DNA from: Siphonodentalium dalli
Taxonomy: Eukaryota; Mollusca; Scaphopoda; Gadilida; Siphonodentaliidae
Direction: 5' to 3'
NCBI GenBank assembly: GCA_032622095.1
Contig: CP136061.1
Coordinates: 98,577,345-98,641,344, forward strand
DNA: 64,000 bases
The notes under the pieces were generated by a model. It made no database searches and was not told the DNA's origin. It saw only the letters and a program-made list of their open reading frames with translations. How positions within the stretch are numbered: the first letter of the stretch is position 1; every line of letters starts with the position of its first letter. Both the position numbers and the translations under genes were made by a program. Of this stretch, positions 1 through 10,961 are shown in pieces.

Positions 1-2
1 CA

Positions 3-215
3 CTTGCGCTTCGGAATTCGTTCTGGGAGCACATTCTTGATCAGGTTGGTCTCTCGACCTTTCTGTACATGGATTATAGAGATGATATGTCTCTGTTAGC
101 CCTGCTTCTGGGTGGTGAGCCAATCAACTCACCCGCCGAACTTGACAACAATATAGAAACTATAATTCTCGACATGGCTCACTTCATTTATGGGATGTGT
201 CATCTGATCCAGTAA
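3..215 (+). mobile_element. C-terminal end of a non-LTR retrotransposon ORF (partial)
   Basis: An open frame enters from the left window edge and stops at TAA 213-215. It encodes about 70 residues beginning LALRNSFWEHILDQVG, with an Arg/Asn-Ser-Phe-Trp start followed by a leucine-rich stretch. This resembles the region after the C-terminal Cys/His motif of LINE ORF2 proteins, where a line such as 'LR..FW..I' follows the last zinc ligand. The catalytic reverse transcriptase part would lie left of the window. The family assignment is by style only, and a host gene end cannot be excluded. Confidence 0.4.
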
Positions 216-650
216 CAATTTCTTTGAGTAAATAAATACGTGTTTGCGCAGAAAACAGAATCGCATTCATAAGGACGGGTCTCTTCAAGATATGACGCAT
301 ACAATCAGCCACGCAACGGTTCTGTTTTCTTAATTATTTCCATTTGCTGTATCATATATATTTCCATGTATGTATATATTCTTCTCCTACAAGGAGGTAT
401 ACAATAAAATATATTCCAATGGAGTTCACTGTGAATATCGCTACATTCTTCATGTGGAATCATTTCACGTATATACAGAATAGTGACACGTAAGTAACTT
501 ACAAAATAATCGTTATCGGAAGACATTTAGTACTACTTATATAATGTGGAACATCGTGCTTCCGCATAACGCGGCCGGAATCCAAAGCAATTTGTTACCC
601 ATACAGATCATGGATATCTTTTTGTTCTCATAATATATGTCTGTACTGCA

Positions 651-902
651 TTAAATATTTGTTTGACCCCGCATTAGTGTATTCCCAGGTAGGGCAACAT
701 TTGGTAGGGAGTCATATAGTTCTCTTCTTGGCTCTTGATAAAATGTACATTCAAGGAGATAGTGGTAAGTTGTCTCAAATTCCCCACATAAACAGAAGAG
801 GGAAATTTTTACATGGTTATCTGTCAGGTCACCACTCAGGTGGCTGCAGTTCAATCTTAACCGGGTATGGAGGGTATGAGATTTACGACATTTACTATGA
901 TA
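651..902 (-). mobile_element. Remnant of a LINE ORF2 C-terminal zinc-knuckle-like segment
   Basis: On the minus strand a 67-codon frame contains LFCLCGEFETTYHYLLEC followed by a Tyr-rich helix. The spacing Cys-x-Cys-Gly...Glu-Thr-x-x-His...Cys is the pattern seen near the C terminus of many non-LTR retrotransposon proteins. It is isolated, short and without a neighbouring reverse transcriptase, so it is read as a decayed fragment. Confidence 0.4.
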
Positions 903-2003
903 ACGAGAGGCCGATCACGATCGACAGATGTTAACCCATCCCTTGGCGATAGTAAATTACTATGATCGGAATCATAAATGAGAGTTTTAGTGTTGAATTA
1001 TAGAGTATATACTGTTATGTCCTATTATAGACAAATGTACATAACACTAATTATTGTAATTTATGGGTCACTCGCATTTATATAAGAGATTGCACTGGTA
1101 CAGCTAAACCACCACAGCCTTGTGTTAAATGTGAAAGGTGGCCTGGACATGGAATACTTGGGTTAAGAGAATCCAATTTAAGTTTAGAATAATAATGTAT
1201 AAAATTCTACCCACAATATAGTATACAGATAAGCCAGGTCACTGCTGACCCATTAATATCAATTATATAGCAGAGCTGTCAACAACTCACAAGAATTGTT
1301 TATGTTGAACACTGACTTCTCTATTAAACCAATAACAATTATAATGACCTCAGACCATCTGAAGTTATCACTCTACAGCACAGATGTCCAGGTCTACTGT
1401 TAATACCATGTGATGTTTATTGTTGAATCTTTATTTTAAATTATATACCATAGCTTTCTTTATCAGATTATTTGCACATCAATTGGCATAAGAGACATCA
1501 GAAAATAATATAGCCTTATCAATAGCTAAGTAGTCCCAATGCATGGGATGGAATTGGTGAGTTGGGTTTAAAGTCGCTCCAAACAAATTTACCAGTACAT
1601 AACACAAAGTTATGGACCGATTTTGGTGTGTGACTCGGGGTACCCTTGGCAGAGTTATAATGGTGTTAGTTTTTCAAATTTTGTTACTTTAAATTTTGTT
1701 TTTATTATTATTTAAACAAAAAATATTTTATTATATTTTTTTTTGAATGAATATATTTTTTCGAAAAAGGGCCATAACTCAGTTAAAAATAGTCGGATCA
1801 AACCCATATTCGAACTCGATCTGTCTTTTATGCTGAGAAATTCATATACAAAATTTGGTTCCGATCAGATATAAAATGTTCGAGTTATCGCACCATGCGT
1901 AAAGTGTCTATAGACAGACAGACAGACGGACGGACGGACTAACGACGAGTGATCAATCCGGACAACGACACTATTTTTACCATACTATGGTATGGGTAAA
2001 CAT
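903..2003. repeat. Dispersed repeat B, copy 1
   Basis: This stretch matches 47428-48623 along its length. Both copies begin at a GAGAGGCCGATCACGATC segment and end in a GGAC-type microsatellite followed by the palindrome around TTTACCATACTATGGTA. The minus-strand LINE remnant at 1939-2787 runs straight into its right end, so the repeat may be that LINE's 3' untranslated region. The second copy has no ORF attached. Interior runs of A and T at 1680-1770 are low complexity. Confidence 0.65.
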
Positions 2004-2787
2004 AAAAATAGGCAGGTGGACGTATATTGTCACTGTTCAGTTCCTTTTTGAAGTCTTCGATTGTACTGCTGCTCTTTGTAGTTTCTGGCAGTTTGTTCCA
2101 TTTGGTAATTGCAGATGGTAAGAAAGAATCCATATACTAGTCATAATTATTATTCGAGGGTAGTCTTAAAATCTGTTCAAATCTGAAGTTATATCTGGAA
2201 TTATTTGCCTGAATTGGTCGTACATAATTTCTTAAAATTGATGGAGCAGTTCCACGTATCATTTAAAAACATTGGCATAGCTTGTGTTTTCTATGACGTG
2301 AAGAGAGGAGTTCTCAGCCAGTTTCTGACAAAAGGCACGCATTACTCGTACTGATGGTTTCACCTGTTACTATTAGGGGCATTTCGTACTGTACCTTTTC
2401 AATGTCATCACTAAGATAATCAGGGCAGTTATCCCACACAGGGGAGGCATATTCCAGTATTTGTCGGATAAATGTGTAATGTATTTTTTTCAAGCGATAC
2501 TCTGCATAGCCTATATCTATGTTTACGTACTAAATTCACTCGACCCCATGCTTTATCAAGCATAGATATGATGTGGATACCCCATGAGCCCATGTTATCG
2601 AAAGTAAGTCCCAGATGTTTATGGCTGTCAACCTCGACAATTGTCGCGGCTCCCATGGTCAGATGTGGGTGATATACTGATGTTTCTTTCCTGGAGATTA
2701 AAAGAGATTCCGTTTTCAGGCGATTGAATTTTACAAGCCATTCTGATGCCCAACACATGAGAGTTTCGAGGTCATCATTGATTAGTT
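1939..2787 (-). mobile_element. Decayed LINE reverse transcriptase C-terminal region
   Basis: Minus-strand frames at 2429-2787 and 1939-2133, joined through frame breaks, read as the thumb and C-terminal part of a non-LTR retrotransposon ORF2. Recognisable pieces are WASEWLVKFNRLKTESLLIS, HLGLTFDNMGSW, an ASPVWDNC segment read from the bases near 2420-2450, and FLPSAITKWNKLPETTKSSS before the stop. These are the usual order in jockey/CR1-like and related LINEs. The catalytic FADD part is missing and the frames are interrupted, so it is a dead 5'-truncated copy. Its right edge (about 2788) abuts the truncated distal cassette of the dystroglycan duplication. Confidence 0.65.
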
Positions 2788-2821
2788 TTGCAATGAACAA
2801 AATGATACCTTAATAGAATAA

Positions 2822-4412
2822 TAGGGGGGGTCGGAAAAAAGTGACATGACATTAGGCTGAAAAAACTTTTTTTCGGCTCTTGGGTACCCACCACCCCCCT
2901 ATTTGAAGGAAAAAATATTTTTTCCAATTTCATGCGGGGTATCCACCCACTTTTTACCTCCAAATCTGTAATATCACACCATTTAAGCTTGATGGTCAGT
3001 ATTACAGTTACCCTATTTCCATTTCTGGTTCTTCTAAGTCATTCCAACTTTTGTAACAACACGAAACAGGTTCTAAAAAAATACCTGGAAAAACCCAAAA
3101 TAACACACAGAATACATGTGCTGATCAGTAAATTATTGATTGATTCTTCCCCAAATATTGTCTAAGGTAGCTCATAATGCTCATTATACATGTAAACAAA
3201 TATAAAAGCATTAGTGTACCTTCTTTTCATCACAGAAAGTGTAACTTTAGATGTGTCCCATAGTATCACATGAATTTATGTCAATTATGATTTTTGAAAA
3301 AATTATTAGGGCAACACCACCTGGCAATTAACTCTCCAACAATACAGGTATTCAGCTGAAATCCACTATGTATCACAAAACTAATTTTCATTTCCATGAG
3401 CTGAGTTCTTGGGCTAGGTACTGTGCTAAGGCCAGACCCAGGTCAAGCATTCATACAAATACATGTACTGCGTGTAAATAGAAACTTGAAAATAAGACGG
3501 TCATATGCAGTCTGCAGAATAAGCTCCAAGGAGGGTGATTGTTGTGATGCTACCCAGCAGAGTGGGCTATAGCATTACCAAATTCACCATATGTGACCCT
3601 CATATGTAGCTGGTTCTCCATGGTTGGTCGAGACCAAAATAGAATGAGGTCGTTAGAGGTTGAATTTGTTGATGCTATGCCGGGTAGTATCGCCAAATTC
3701 GCCCTCTGCAGACTTCGATCATTTTGCTGATGACCAGCACATTATTTTTAGACTTGCATATTATATTAAGTTATATTATATTTTCTTTCCCTTCTTTTCA
3801 CTCATCTGTTCTGATTTTGTTTATTCCACTTAGCAGCCTTCTCCATATCTACACATTCATGGTCTATGTATGCTCGCCCAATCTTTTATCTGGGTCCCAC
3901 CATCTCAAGATTATTATCTCAGTGATTTGCGTTGTTGCAGTCTACAGTCCCATGCCAAGTTCCGATACAATTTTGACTGAGTCATCTGGTCTGATCAGGT
4001 ATAATGAGTAAATATTAATGAGATAAATGAATAGCTTTTTTCATTTTATTTATATTAAAGTTTATTCATGTGCTACATAACTGTCCATTTTCATCTGGAA
4101 CCAGTAGCATTGGTACATGGCAATGTGATCGGATGTAAAAGGCGAATTCCTGAGAGTTGGTTCGTAATCTGGATTTCTGAGAAGCATCATGCCCATATCC
4201 ACACTAACTATATACCCCCTAAGCACTGCCCTAAGTGTCATACACACCTTAACAATGATGCTGAACACTTTGAGGCATTTATATTGAAGAAATGTTGTAA
4301 GAGGAAAAAATTGCGACCACTCAGGAAAAAAGTGACTTTTTCGCAGCTGAACCACCCACCCACCCCGGCCTAGTGTATGGAAAAAAGTGGATGACCCCCC
4401 CCCCCCCTCTGA
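2822..4412. mobile_element. Inverted-repeat DNA element with 6-bp target duplication
   Basis: The segment is absent from the matching sequence near 30060 and 41735. It starts with a G run (GGGGGGGTCGGAAAAAAGTG) and ends with the complementary type of sequence (AAAAAGTGGATGACCCCC), giving imperfect terminal inverted repeats of roughly 100 bases. GAATAA at 2816-2821 and 4413-4418 fits a target-site duplication, and the empty copies carry GAATAA once. An internal inverted repeat lies at about 3500-3715, around GCAGTCTGCAGA. No long ORF is credible, so it looks non-autonomous. Confidence 0.6.
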
Positions 4413-4947
4413 GAATAACGGAAATTTAATTGTTTTAAAGCCAAACGCGAAGTAGATATGGGAAGTAGATTCCCAAGTGTGAAGAAATAAACCAGAGTTA
4501 CCAGAAATAAAACAAATTAAAGTTAGGTCTGAAAGTTTACTATATATATGCGGTTCGGAAACCTGCGACGAGTATCACATTCTATGTAATTCATTCTAAT
4601 TGGTCTGTAAATATTTTGTCACTTTCAGGAAAAAATATATTCCTGACTATTATACTGGTTGAAGCCTTCACTAGAAAAGTTGTATGTCACCCTTTCTATT
4701 GAAAATATATCAATATTAAAGAACGTTAGAATCTATTTGAAACAAGTCTTTAAAGAATACAACTAGGATAGTACACTAATCTATGGATATAAATGTGAAT
4801 TGCTATGTTTATTTTATGTATACATATGTATACACGTGTGTATATCTGTGTATACAGTATACATATTCATGCATGTTTCACATTAATTTGTGGCTTTTCG
4901 CTTTAAACTCGTTCATTCAAACTGGAATATAATTGGCATGGTGTGCC
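4413..4947. repeat. R1: third copy of the intron next to FN3-1b
   Basis: Together with 2789-2821 this matches about 30030-31070 (R2) and 41700-42547 (R3), the intron just downstream of the live FN3-1b exon. It shares the 'aaagccaaacgcgaag' start and the 'gtatacatattcatgcatg' region near 4855. Its presence on the far side of the distal terminal exon shows that a further copy of the cassette began here, later replaced or interrupted by the LINE and element at 1-4412. Confidence 0.7.
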
Positions 4948-4986
4948 TCCTTCTGTTGTTTTCACTTCGAGCAGGACCTGACCGCC
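4948..4986 (-). pseudogene. Stump of the dystroglycan FN3-1b exon (distal)
   Basis: About 37 bases match the 3' end of the live exon 42548-42743 and stop at the same internal point (after the bases for the Gly-Gly of the FN3 domain) where R2 also stops. The upstream part of the exon and its acceptor are missing. The donor GT of the live exon reads GC-like here (GAGGCACACC in place of AAGGTATGG), so it cannot act as an exon. It marks a tandem duplication breakpoint inside the coding exon. Confidence 0.7.
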
Positions 4987-5920
4987 TAATAAGCCTAATG
5001 TATATGGCGAATGGTGAATAAATGAATCTGAATCTGATAACACAAGACAAAACTTCCTCAATAATAATTTATTCTCATTCTTAGAAAGTCTTCATAAACA
5101 ATATAATACAGTGCGAAAACATTCAACTTAGTATAAAGCGTAATAAAATCAGCACATATACATTGTGAACACTGGGTTATGTCACACATACCAAAGAGAA
5201 TACACACGAATACGTGTAACTTGTATCCAAAACATAGAGGACACAAAACTGAAATACCATATCACAGAAACCATTGATTTATAATATGTCGTGAACTCGT
5301 GATTATCAAATTAAAATAGAGTTATGGGAGTGGTAACTAGAAAATAGAGTTGTCCCGCTTTCTATAATAGTGTTATTCCGCTTAGTTTTGCTCAGCATCC
5401 AATATGGACCGAAAGACGCATATTTCTAATTCAGACAGGTGACATACAAATTTACCTAACAGGTCAATCAAACAATTGCATCATATTGCATGATACTGTC
5501 ATACTAGCATCCATTTATTCGGGTAATCCTCGCCAGTTTCACCTGTGTTTTCACCATATACACACTTATTTTTAACCGATATTACCGCTCCATAAATAAT
5601 ATATTTATACACCGAATAAACCTGAATCAAATCGATATAATTTAGAATAAATATAGCAACAATACGGTCTTTCAATGTCGGTAGAGTTATTTGCTTAGAC
5701 GTTTACATTACGAAATGCTGTTCAAAAAATGAACTTGAATTCTGACCTGAATTAGAGGCTAAAGCTACTGATGGTAGTACATGTACGTCATACTATCAAG
5801 TTACACACATAATCGTAAACTCACAGGACATCAACCTTACACATGTGTACAATCAAGCATCCACCCCTTCAGTCTCACCAGGTTCGCATAGTTCAGAATG
5901 TCAATAAAATGTCAATGTCA

Positions 5921-6404
5921 AGGCCCACTTAATTTTCGAACCCCCAGATCACATATACAAAATATATGCCATATTATATACCATTTGAAAATGGAAGCCA
6001 CAAAACATTGTATTATCAACTTATCCGGTGTAATAAACTGCGAGCATGTTGTTTTTTTGTTTTTTTTTGAGTTACCAACGTGTTTCTGTCATCTAAATTG
6101 TAGAAAAAGTGTATTATTTTAAATGGAGGAGGAAAAACACCATATTTTAAATATAGAGATATTCCCCTTCCATTGAAAATACATCTCTAGTTTTAATTCT
6201 ATTGCACAACGTGAGCCAAACGGGGGTAATCTTCCTATGATGTCAGCTGTTTTCTATTTTCTATGGGCATCTTCTGAGACACAGACGTTGCAAATGGTGA
6301 TGAATTAGACTATTTTAATCATATGTTATGGCCTATATTATTACTAACACCGTATATCAAGTCACCATAAAACAATAATCGGTAACTCGAAATTAAGTAG
6401 GCCT
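5921..6404. mobile_element. TTAA-type MITE, copy in distal cassette
   Basis: It is bounded by AGGCCCACTTAATTTTCGAA at the left and a matching complement ending GGCCT at the right. A clean copy lies at 44534-45002 and a duplicated copy at 32038-32529. The right flank keeps TTAA; the left target copy has decayed to GTCA. No ORF. Confidence 0.65.
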
Positions 6405-6807
6405 TTAAGGTTAGGATCACGCGCTGACAAATTTGTTTGGTAATTTTACAGGCACCTCGTAGTATTTTTACATAATTAGAACGTATCTCTCATATTGTGA
6501 AGGTGAACAGGTATTGTTATAGTAATTTATTATACCACTGAGTCTATTCTTCCCTAAATACCACTATTGTTTGACTATCTAATCCAAATCGTCGGATCAC
6601 ACTGAGTGAGATTTCCCTGGATCAAATCATATCACACTCCTACGGAAATTGCCAAGATGTGCCGAATTGACGACAACTAACTATTTATCCGTTAAAAATA
6701 AACTATAGTAAGAAAATTTAACTGCTGAAGTGACAAAAAATATGTAATTAAATTTTTATTATTGTAAACTGGGCGTCATATATAAAACCTTTTATCACAG
6801 GAGTGAG

Positions 6808-6941
6808 TTGATCCGTGTCATCGCACCACGTCTCGTTGAGGTGGGCAGATTTCCGGATCAAATTCGTTGCCTGTGGCAACTCGTTTGATCCAGCAATCTG
6901 CCCACCTCAACTCGACGTGATACTACGACAAGGATCAACAC
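6808..6941. repeat. Long imperfect hairpin
   Basis: Two arms of about 65 bases are inverted copies of each other around GGCAACTCG/CGTTGCC, starting GTTGATCC and ending GGATCAAC, with the shared core GTTGAGGTGGGCAGAT. I estimate about 85% arm identity by eye. A copy lies at about 32934-33063 in the other cassette. It could be a foldback element or a structured transcript segment. Confidence 0.6.
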
Positions 6942-7189
6942 ACTGTTGTGATAATATGTATATATCACACATTGGTTAGTAATGGATAATGATTGCCCCT
7001 TCATACCGATATTGAACTTGATATTTTTTGAAAATTCACGAATGAAGCCCCTTTATAAGAATACCGTCGGTTTTAAGTAATTTTTAGTTTGACCTGGTTA
7101 ACCGAATATCGGCTTATGTAATTGTGTTTAACTTGCTGTCAAATCCAATTAAGTATCTTTGGACAAGTGAAGTTCGGTGGTCATGGAGG

Positions 7190-7860
7190 TATTCACCCCT
7201 GATAAAAAAAGGCCCTGCTAAGTTTATATGATGTTCGTGGGTCCTGATGAGTTAGCTCTGATAATGGTGGGGAAATTTGTACCAATATATCGTGGTATTT
7301 GGCTAATCCGAGCGATTCGATGAAATGTTAAAAAGCATTCATGATCATAATTATATTTATCCACAGCTCACGATATATATTGCCTACATAAAGCATATTA
7401 TTATCTATCCCTTAACTAACCCCATTTCCGATTGGGCAAAAGCCGCCACGTGATAGTCCTGGAAAAAGTCATATTGGATTCCCGAAAGTCATATTGGACT
7501 CCCGACTCTACAATATAACTTTTTATTGGGACTCCGTGACGTCACGAATTAACTCTATTGCGAAATAAATAGGTGAAATTGTGATGCGCGCGCAACACTG
7601 TTGGATTTTAGTAGACGATTCACTTCCGCGTTGACTGTTTTCTCTCACTTCCGTGTTTACTTTTCCAAATCATGCTTTCTGATGATCAAAATACAGGCTT
7701 TCATCGAGAATTAAGTGCCGACATATACCAAAAATAACCAGAGATGTCTAAAATGACAACACTTTATCTTAACGTCATTGTTTTGACCCACCAATATATC
7801 ATATAGCAGGACCCATGAACATCATATCGACTTAGAGGACCCCTTTACCATGGGTGTGAT
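7190..7860. mobile_element. Non-autonomous element with about 55-base inverted ends
   Basis: The left end (CACCCCTGATAAAAAAAGG, then TATATGATGTTCGTGGGTCC) recurs inverted at 7795-7860 (GGACCCATGAACATCATATC, ending CATGGGTGTGATTGTG). The interior is AT-rich without a coding frame. The same element occupies about 33311-33975. Ends are approximate. Confidence 0.5.
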
Positions 7861-8063
7861 TGTGTAAATACAATGCTATATGGTGAACCCGTGTATACTG
7901 TTTACGAAGTTAAAATTAATCATATATGCTCATCACAAACATTAACAACAAATCATAACATTTACATATCTAACAGGGAGTAAAATAACTGTATTGTTTC
8001 TAAAAATCAAAATGCCATGGAAAATTTAATAGCTACTCGGTCATTTTAGTGTTCTCATGCAGT

Positions 8064-8069
8064 TTTATT
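8064..8069 (-). promoter_or_regulatory. Candidate polyadenylation signal, distal terminal exon
   Basis: AATAAA on the minus strand, about 355 bases after the distal stop codon. The same hexamer is kept at 34176-34181 in the other cassette. Confidence 0.3.
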
Positions 8070-8424
8070 ATCTAAGAAAACCAATCGCTGAACCAACTTT
8101 ATCTATAGAAACCAACAAGATGTTGAAGTGTATGAAGCTGACCGACGTCCGAACATAATGTTATTTGCACAGCAAAAACATAAAATTTAAGTATGTTAAT
8201 CTCTGGCAGTTATGGGAATGAACTGGCAATGTTTTGTGATACGCGCGCAGAGCATCTATATGACGTGATCCAGTCAATCAACGATATATATATATATAGT
8301 GCAATGGCAAGCAACCTGCTAAATGAAATAACAAATTATATAGCATTTGCCAATATTTGATTTGCATAATGCTAAGCTATATACCAGTTATTTTACTCCA
8401 TGAAATCTAATAATACATTCATAT

Positions 8425-9602
8425 CTAATCACACTTCCGACGATCCGCTGTTTGGCGAGTATATGGTGGTGGTAACCGGTAAGCTGGTGGCATGTCTTTA
8501 GGTGGCCGGTATGCTGGTGGGTTCGGCCCCTGACCAGTTACTACGCCGTTGCTAGCACTTCCGTTCGCGTCGCCATTCGGGCTGTCTGTAAATGTCTGAA
8601 ATGCTGGTCCCGTGTATTGCGTAGCTGGAGTGCCGTTTGAAGTTGGCGTGTCGGGTGCGTTCGATTCGTCAGACGGGAGAATGAGTGGGCTCTGAGGTCG
8701 CAGTGACGGATCATCGTACTCTATGTCGTTAGGAAGAATAATGGGTTTCGTGCGACGTTTAAACTCGATGGGCGTGTCCGCTTGTCGTTGTCGCGTGCGC
8801 GAACACTTCCAATATATGAACACCATTATGATGACTAGTATAAGCAATATTATAACGGCTATAATGGCAGGCAAAATCACCGACGCCCAAATGTCAAAGT
8901 CAGAAGACTGCTGTGGCGCGACAGGTAACGGGGAGCACGAACCGAGAGTTTTTAAATCCACAGAAGAAACAGTGAACGGATGCAACGCAGATGCAAATTC
9001 TCCTTTTGGTCTTCCGTTAGAATCTATCATAAAATTATGTAGATGCGATATTGAATAGTTCTCACAGTCGAATCCGGACAGAGAACTGTTAGACCACACG
9101 AGTACCACGGATCCTTTACGAATATCAACTACATCGATATAGCGAGCACTCTTGTCTCCAAAGAAATGCGCTAGTTTTTCCACCAAATCTATGGCTTTCT
9201 CACGAGACGCGATGAAGCGACGGTAACTATTGTGTAGAGTTATATAGAAGAGATGCGTAGCTGGAAGTGACCGAGATGCAGTGTTGTTGATGGAGATCTC
9301 AAACGTGTCTATAAACTCCTCCCCTTTCGAATCACTTGCTACGATGAGGAACTTATATGGTGAACCCCGACTGTCTGCATGAAGAGGTAATCCTTCTAAC
9401 GCATGTGAATTTTCGTCGTACTGAATCCAGAAATTCAAAGGGATATCTCCATGGGGTAGACGGACTGAGATATCTAAGCTGTCTGCGCCGCCGTCCTCGT
9501 CCACAAAGGTTGTGTTGCGTATTTTATATCGGAAGACCTCTCCTTGGTATGCGGTGGGCTCTCCGATTTTCTCGAAGGGTCTCGGCGGTGAATTGGCTTG
9601 CT
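8425..9602 (-). CDS. DAG1: Dystroglycan terminal exon, distal cassette
   Basis: Last exon of the duplicated distal cassette: acceptor TTTCAG before 9602 (phase 1), 391 codons, stop TAG 8425-8427. Domain order is: cadherin-like domain (start to about residue 105); SEA-type domain with the self-cleavage motif Gly-Ser-Val-Val-Leu, cut expected between 9112 and 9111; membrane span about 8811-8879 (LPAIIAVIILLILVIIMVFI); basic stop-transfer; and a proline-rich tail with PPAY, PPAY and PPPY (8461-8472). In dystroglycans the terminal PPxY binds the WW-EF region of dystrophin. Twelve substitutions separate it from the proximal copy before the tail. A 2-base insertion just after PPPY shifts the last residues to TRQTADRRKCD. 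Either an alternative 3' end or a recently dead copy. Confidence 0.8.
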
Positions 9603-10698
9603 CTGAAATTACACGGAAAAAATATATATAAATAAATGAATACATGACCATAAGACAATGAAACAAGCAATACCACGTGCTATGCTATAAAGTATAAACA
9701 TATTCAAAGATAACCACAAATAGTCTGCATGGTGGCCTATAAAGTTATAAACATATAAAATACATGTATCAAATGAATAAACCAGATAACACATGTACAC
9801 GGTTGATTTATAGGTTACATTAAATATATGTTATGGTATATAAATTATATATGGGGATTTTTTTCACAAGCTTTGTCAACTTAGTGACGTCCCTCTCCAC
9901 GCACACAAAGGTGTAACATAACATTTAAACAAGATGAATGTGAGTCAATTGGTGACAATATGTGATAGCATTAGGTGAGTAGGACTTGCAAAATCGTGAG
10001 AACAGTATATATGCCAACAAAATAAAACATATGTATAGAAGATAATACGTTGTAATGAGTTGCATACCACATTTACATTGCCAAGATCCGCATAACCCAT
10101 GTACATTTCCATGGCACCCATTAGTTTTTATCTTCTTAAATTTTATTTTATAAAATAAATCAATCATGTAATGTAATTTGGCGACCAACGATATATTGTC
10201 CACAAATGGATTTAGATCAGATGCTTCTAAAGTACTATTTCTTTTCTCCTTCGGGGTAAAATATTTGATTTGAGTCGAGGAACCCACCGATCAAAGCTCA
10301 GAGTGATCAGATAAAGATTTTTGAAGTTTGTTATTTCTCGAGATGTGTAATAATATGTGGCCCATAAACACGTGGTCAAACGGAGGGTCTCGGACAAACT
10401 TGCGGATGAAGATGGATAACTCTAAATCAAGTGGTGATACGGACAAAATTCGTGATACTTTAGTGATAGATAATACGGCCATATTTTGTTGAATAAAACG
10501 TTGATAAATAACAAGTTTTGGGAAATTTGATACCATAGTTGACAGTGGTTAGCATTATTTTGTTGCAATAAATCTATTCTGATAACTAACAATTTTGAAG
10601 AAATGTTGTTGTTGTTGTTGTATTGTAATTGTATGGGGACCGTCTGATCGGATTGAGTACCTTTAAGTGATAATTGTATTGTGTATTGGGGTTCTTAC
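9603..10698. other. Intron between FN3-2b and the terminal exon, distal cassette
   Basis: 1.1 kb of AT-rich sequence that aligns with 35707-36779. Short frames here are broken by indels in the other copy. A GTT/TTG run lies near 10600-10622. No gene or RNA seen. Confidence 0.6.
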
Positions 10699-10885
10699 CG
10701 TGCCGAGCAGTAGTGATCGCCTTCTGTGTAATGCCGCCTATGCTGCCATCAGGGAACTGTGCGCTGATGTTAAAGATGTACCTGGTCCCGGGCCTGAGTC
10801 CGATAATGTGGTAGAATGATTGTTTACCAGCAATTCTCACGAAATCCCGCTGGTTTGGTCGGCTATGTTTCTCTCTGTATGTTAG
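10699..10885 (-). CDS. DAG1: Dystroglycan FN3-2b exon, distal cassette
   Basis: A 187-base exon (phase 0 in, phase 1 out) with acceptor TTACAG and donor GTAAGA. It encodes the C-terminal half of an FN3 domain, with the hallmark GLRPGTRYIFNISAQFPDG (Leu-x-Pro-x-Thr-x-Tyr-x-Phe-x-Ile). The protein sequence equals the proximal copy at 36780-36966 where I compared it. Its natural partner exon (14400-14504) is broken, so in-frame use would need splicing from the proximal FN3-2a exon (38024-38136) or from FN3-1a, both of which end in phase 0. Confidence 0.75.
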
Positions 10886-10961
10886 CTGTAAGATGTAAAA
10901 TCACAACATGAAGTCATGGCCAACATAATTATCATTGAGCAAATAGGTTCATATTTTACCT

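Larger units (their letters stand above)
4987..8424. other. 3' flank of the distal cassette, duplicated at 31114-34534
   Basis: This is about 3.4 kb of sequence downstream of the distal stop codon, near-identical to 31114-34534. It includes an identical 62-codon chance frame at 5058-5246 and 31186-31374. The 3' untranslated region must start at its right end. The rest holds a TTAA-type element (5921-6404), a long hairpin (6808-6941) and an inverted-repeat element (7190-7860). I see no other gene. Confidence 0.6.

Noticed and set aside
5058-5246. A 62-codon minus-strand frame identical at 31186-31374
   Set aside because: Identity is explained by the segmental duplication; the composition is not protein-like and it lies in the 3' flank.
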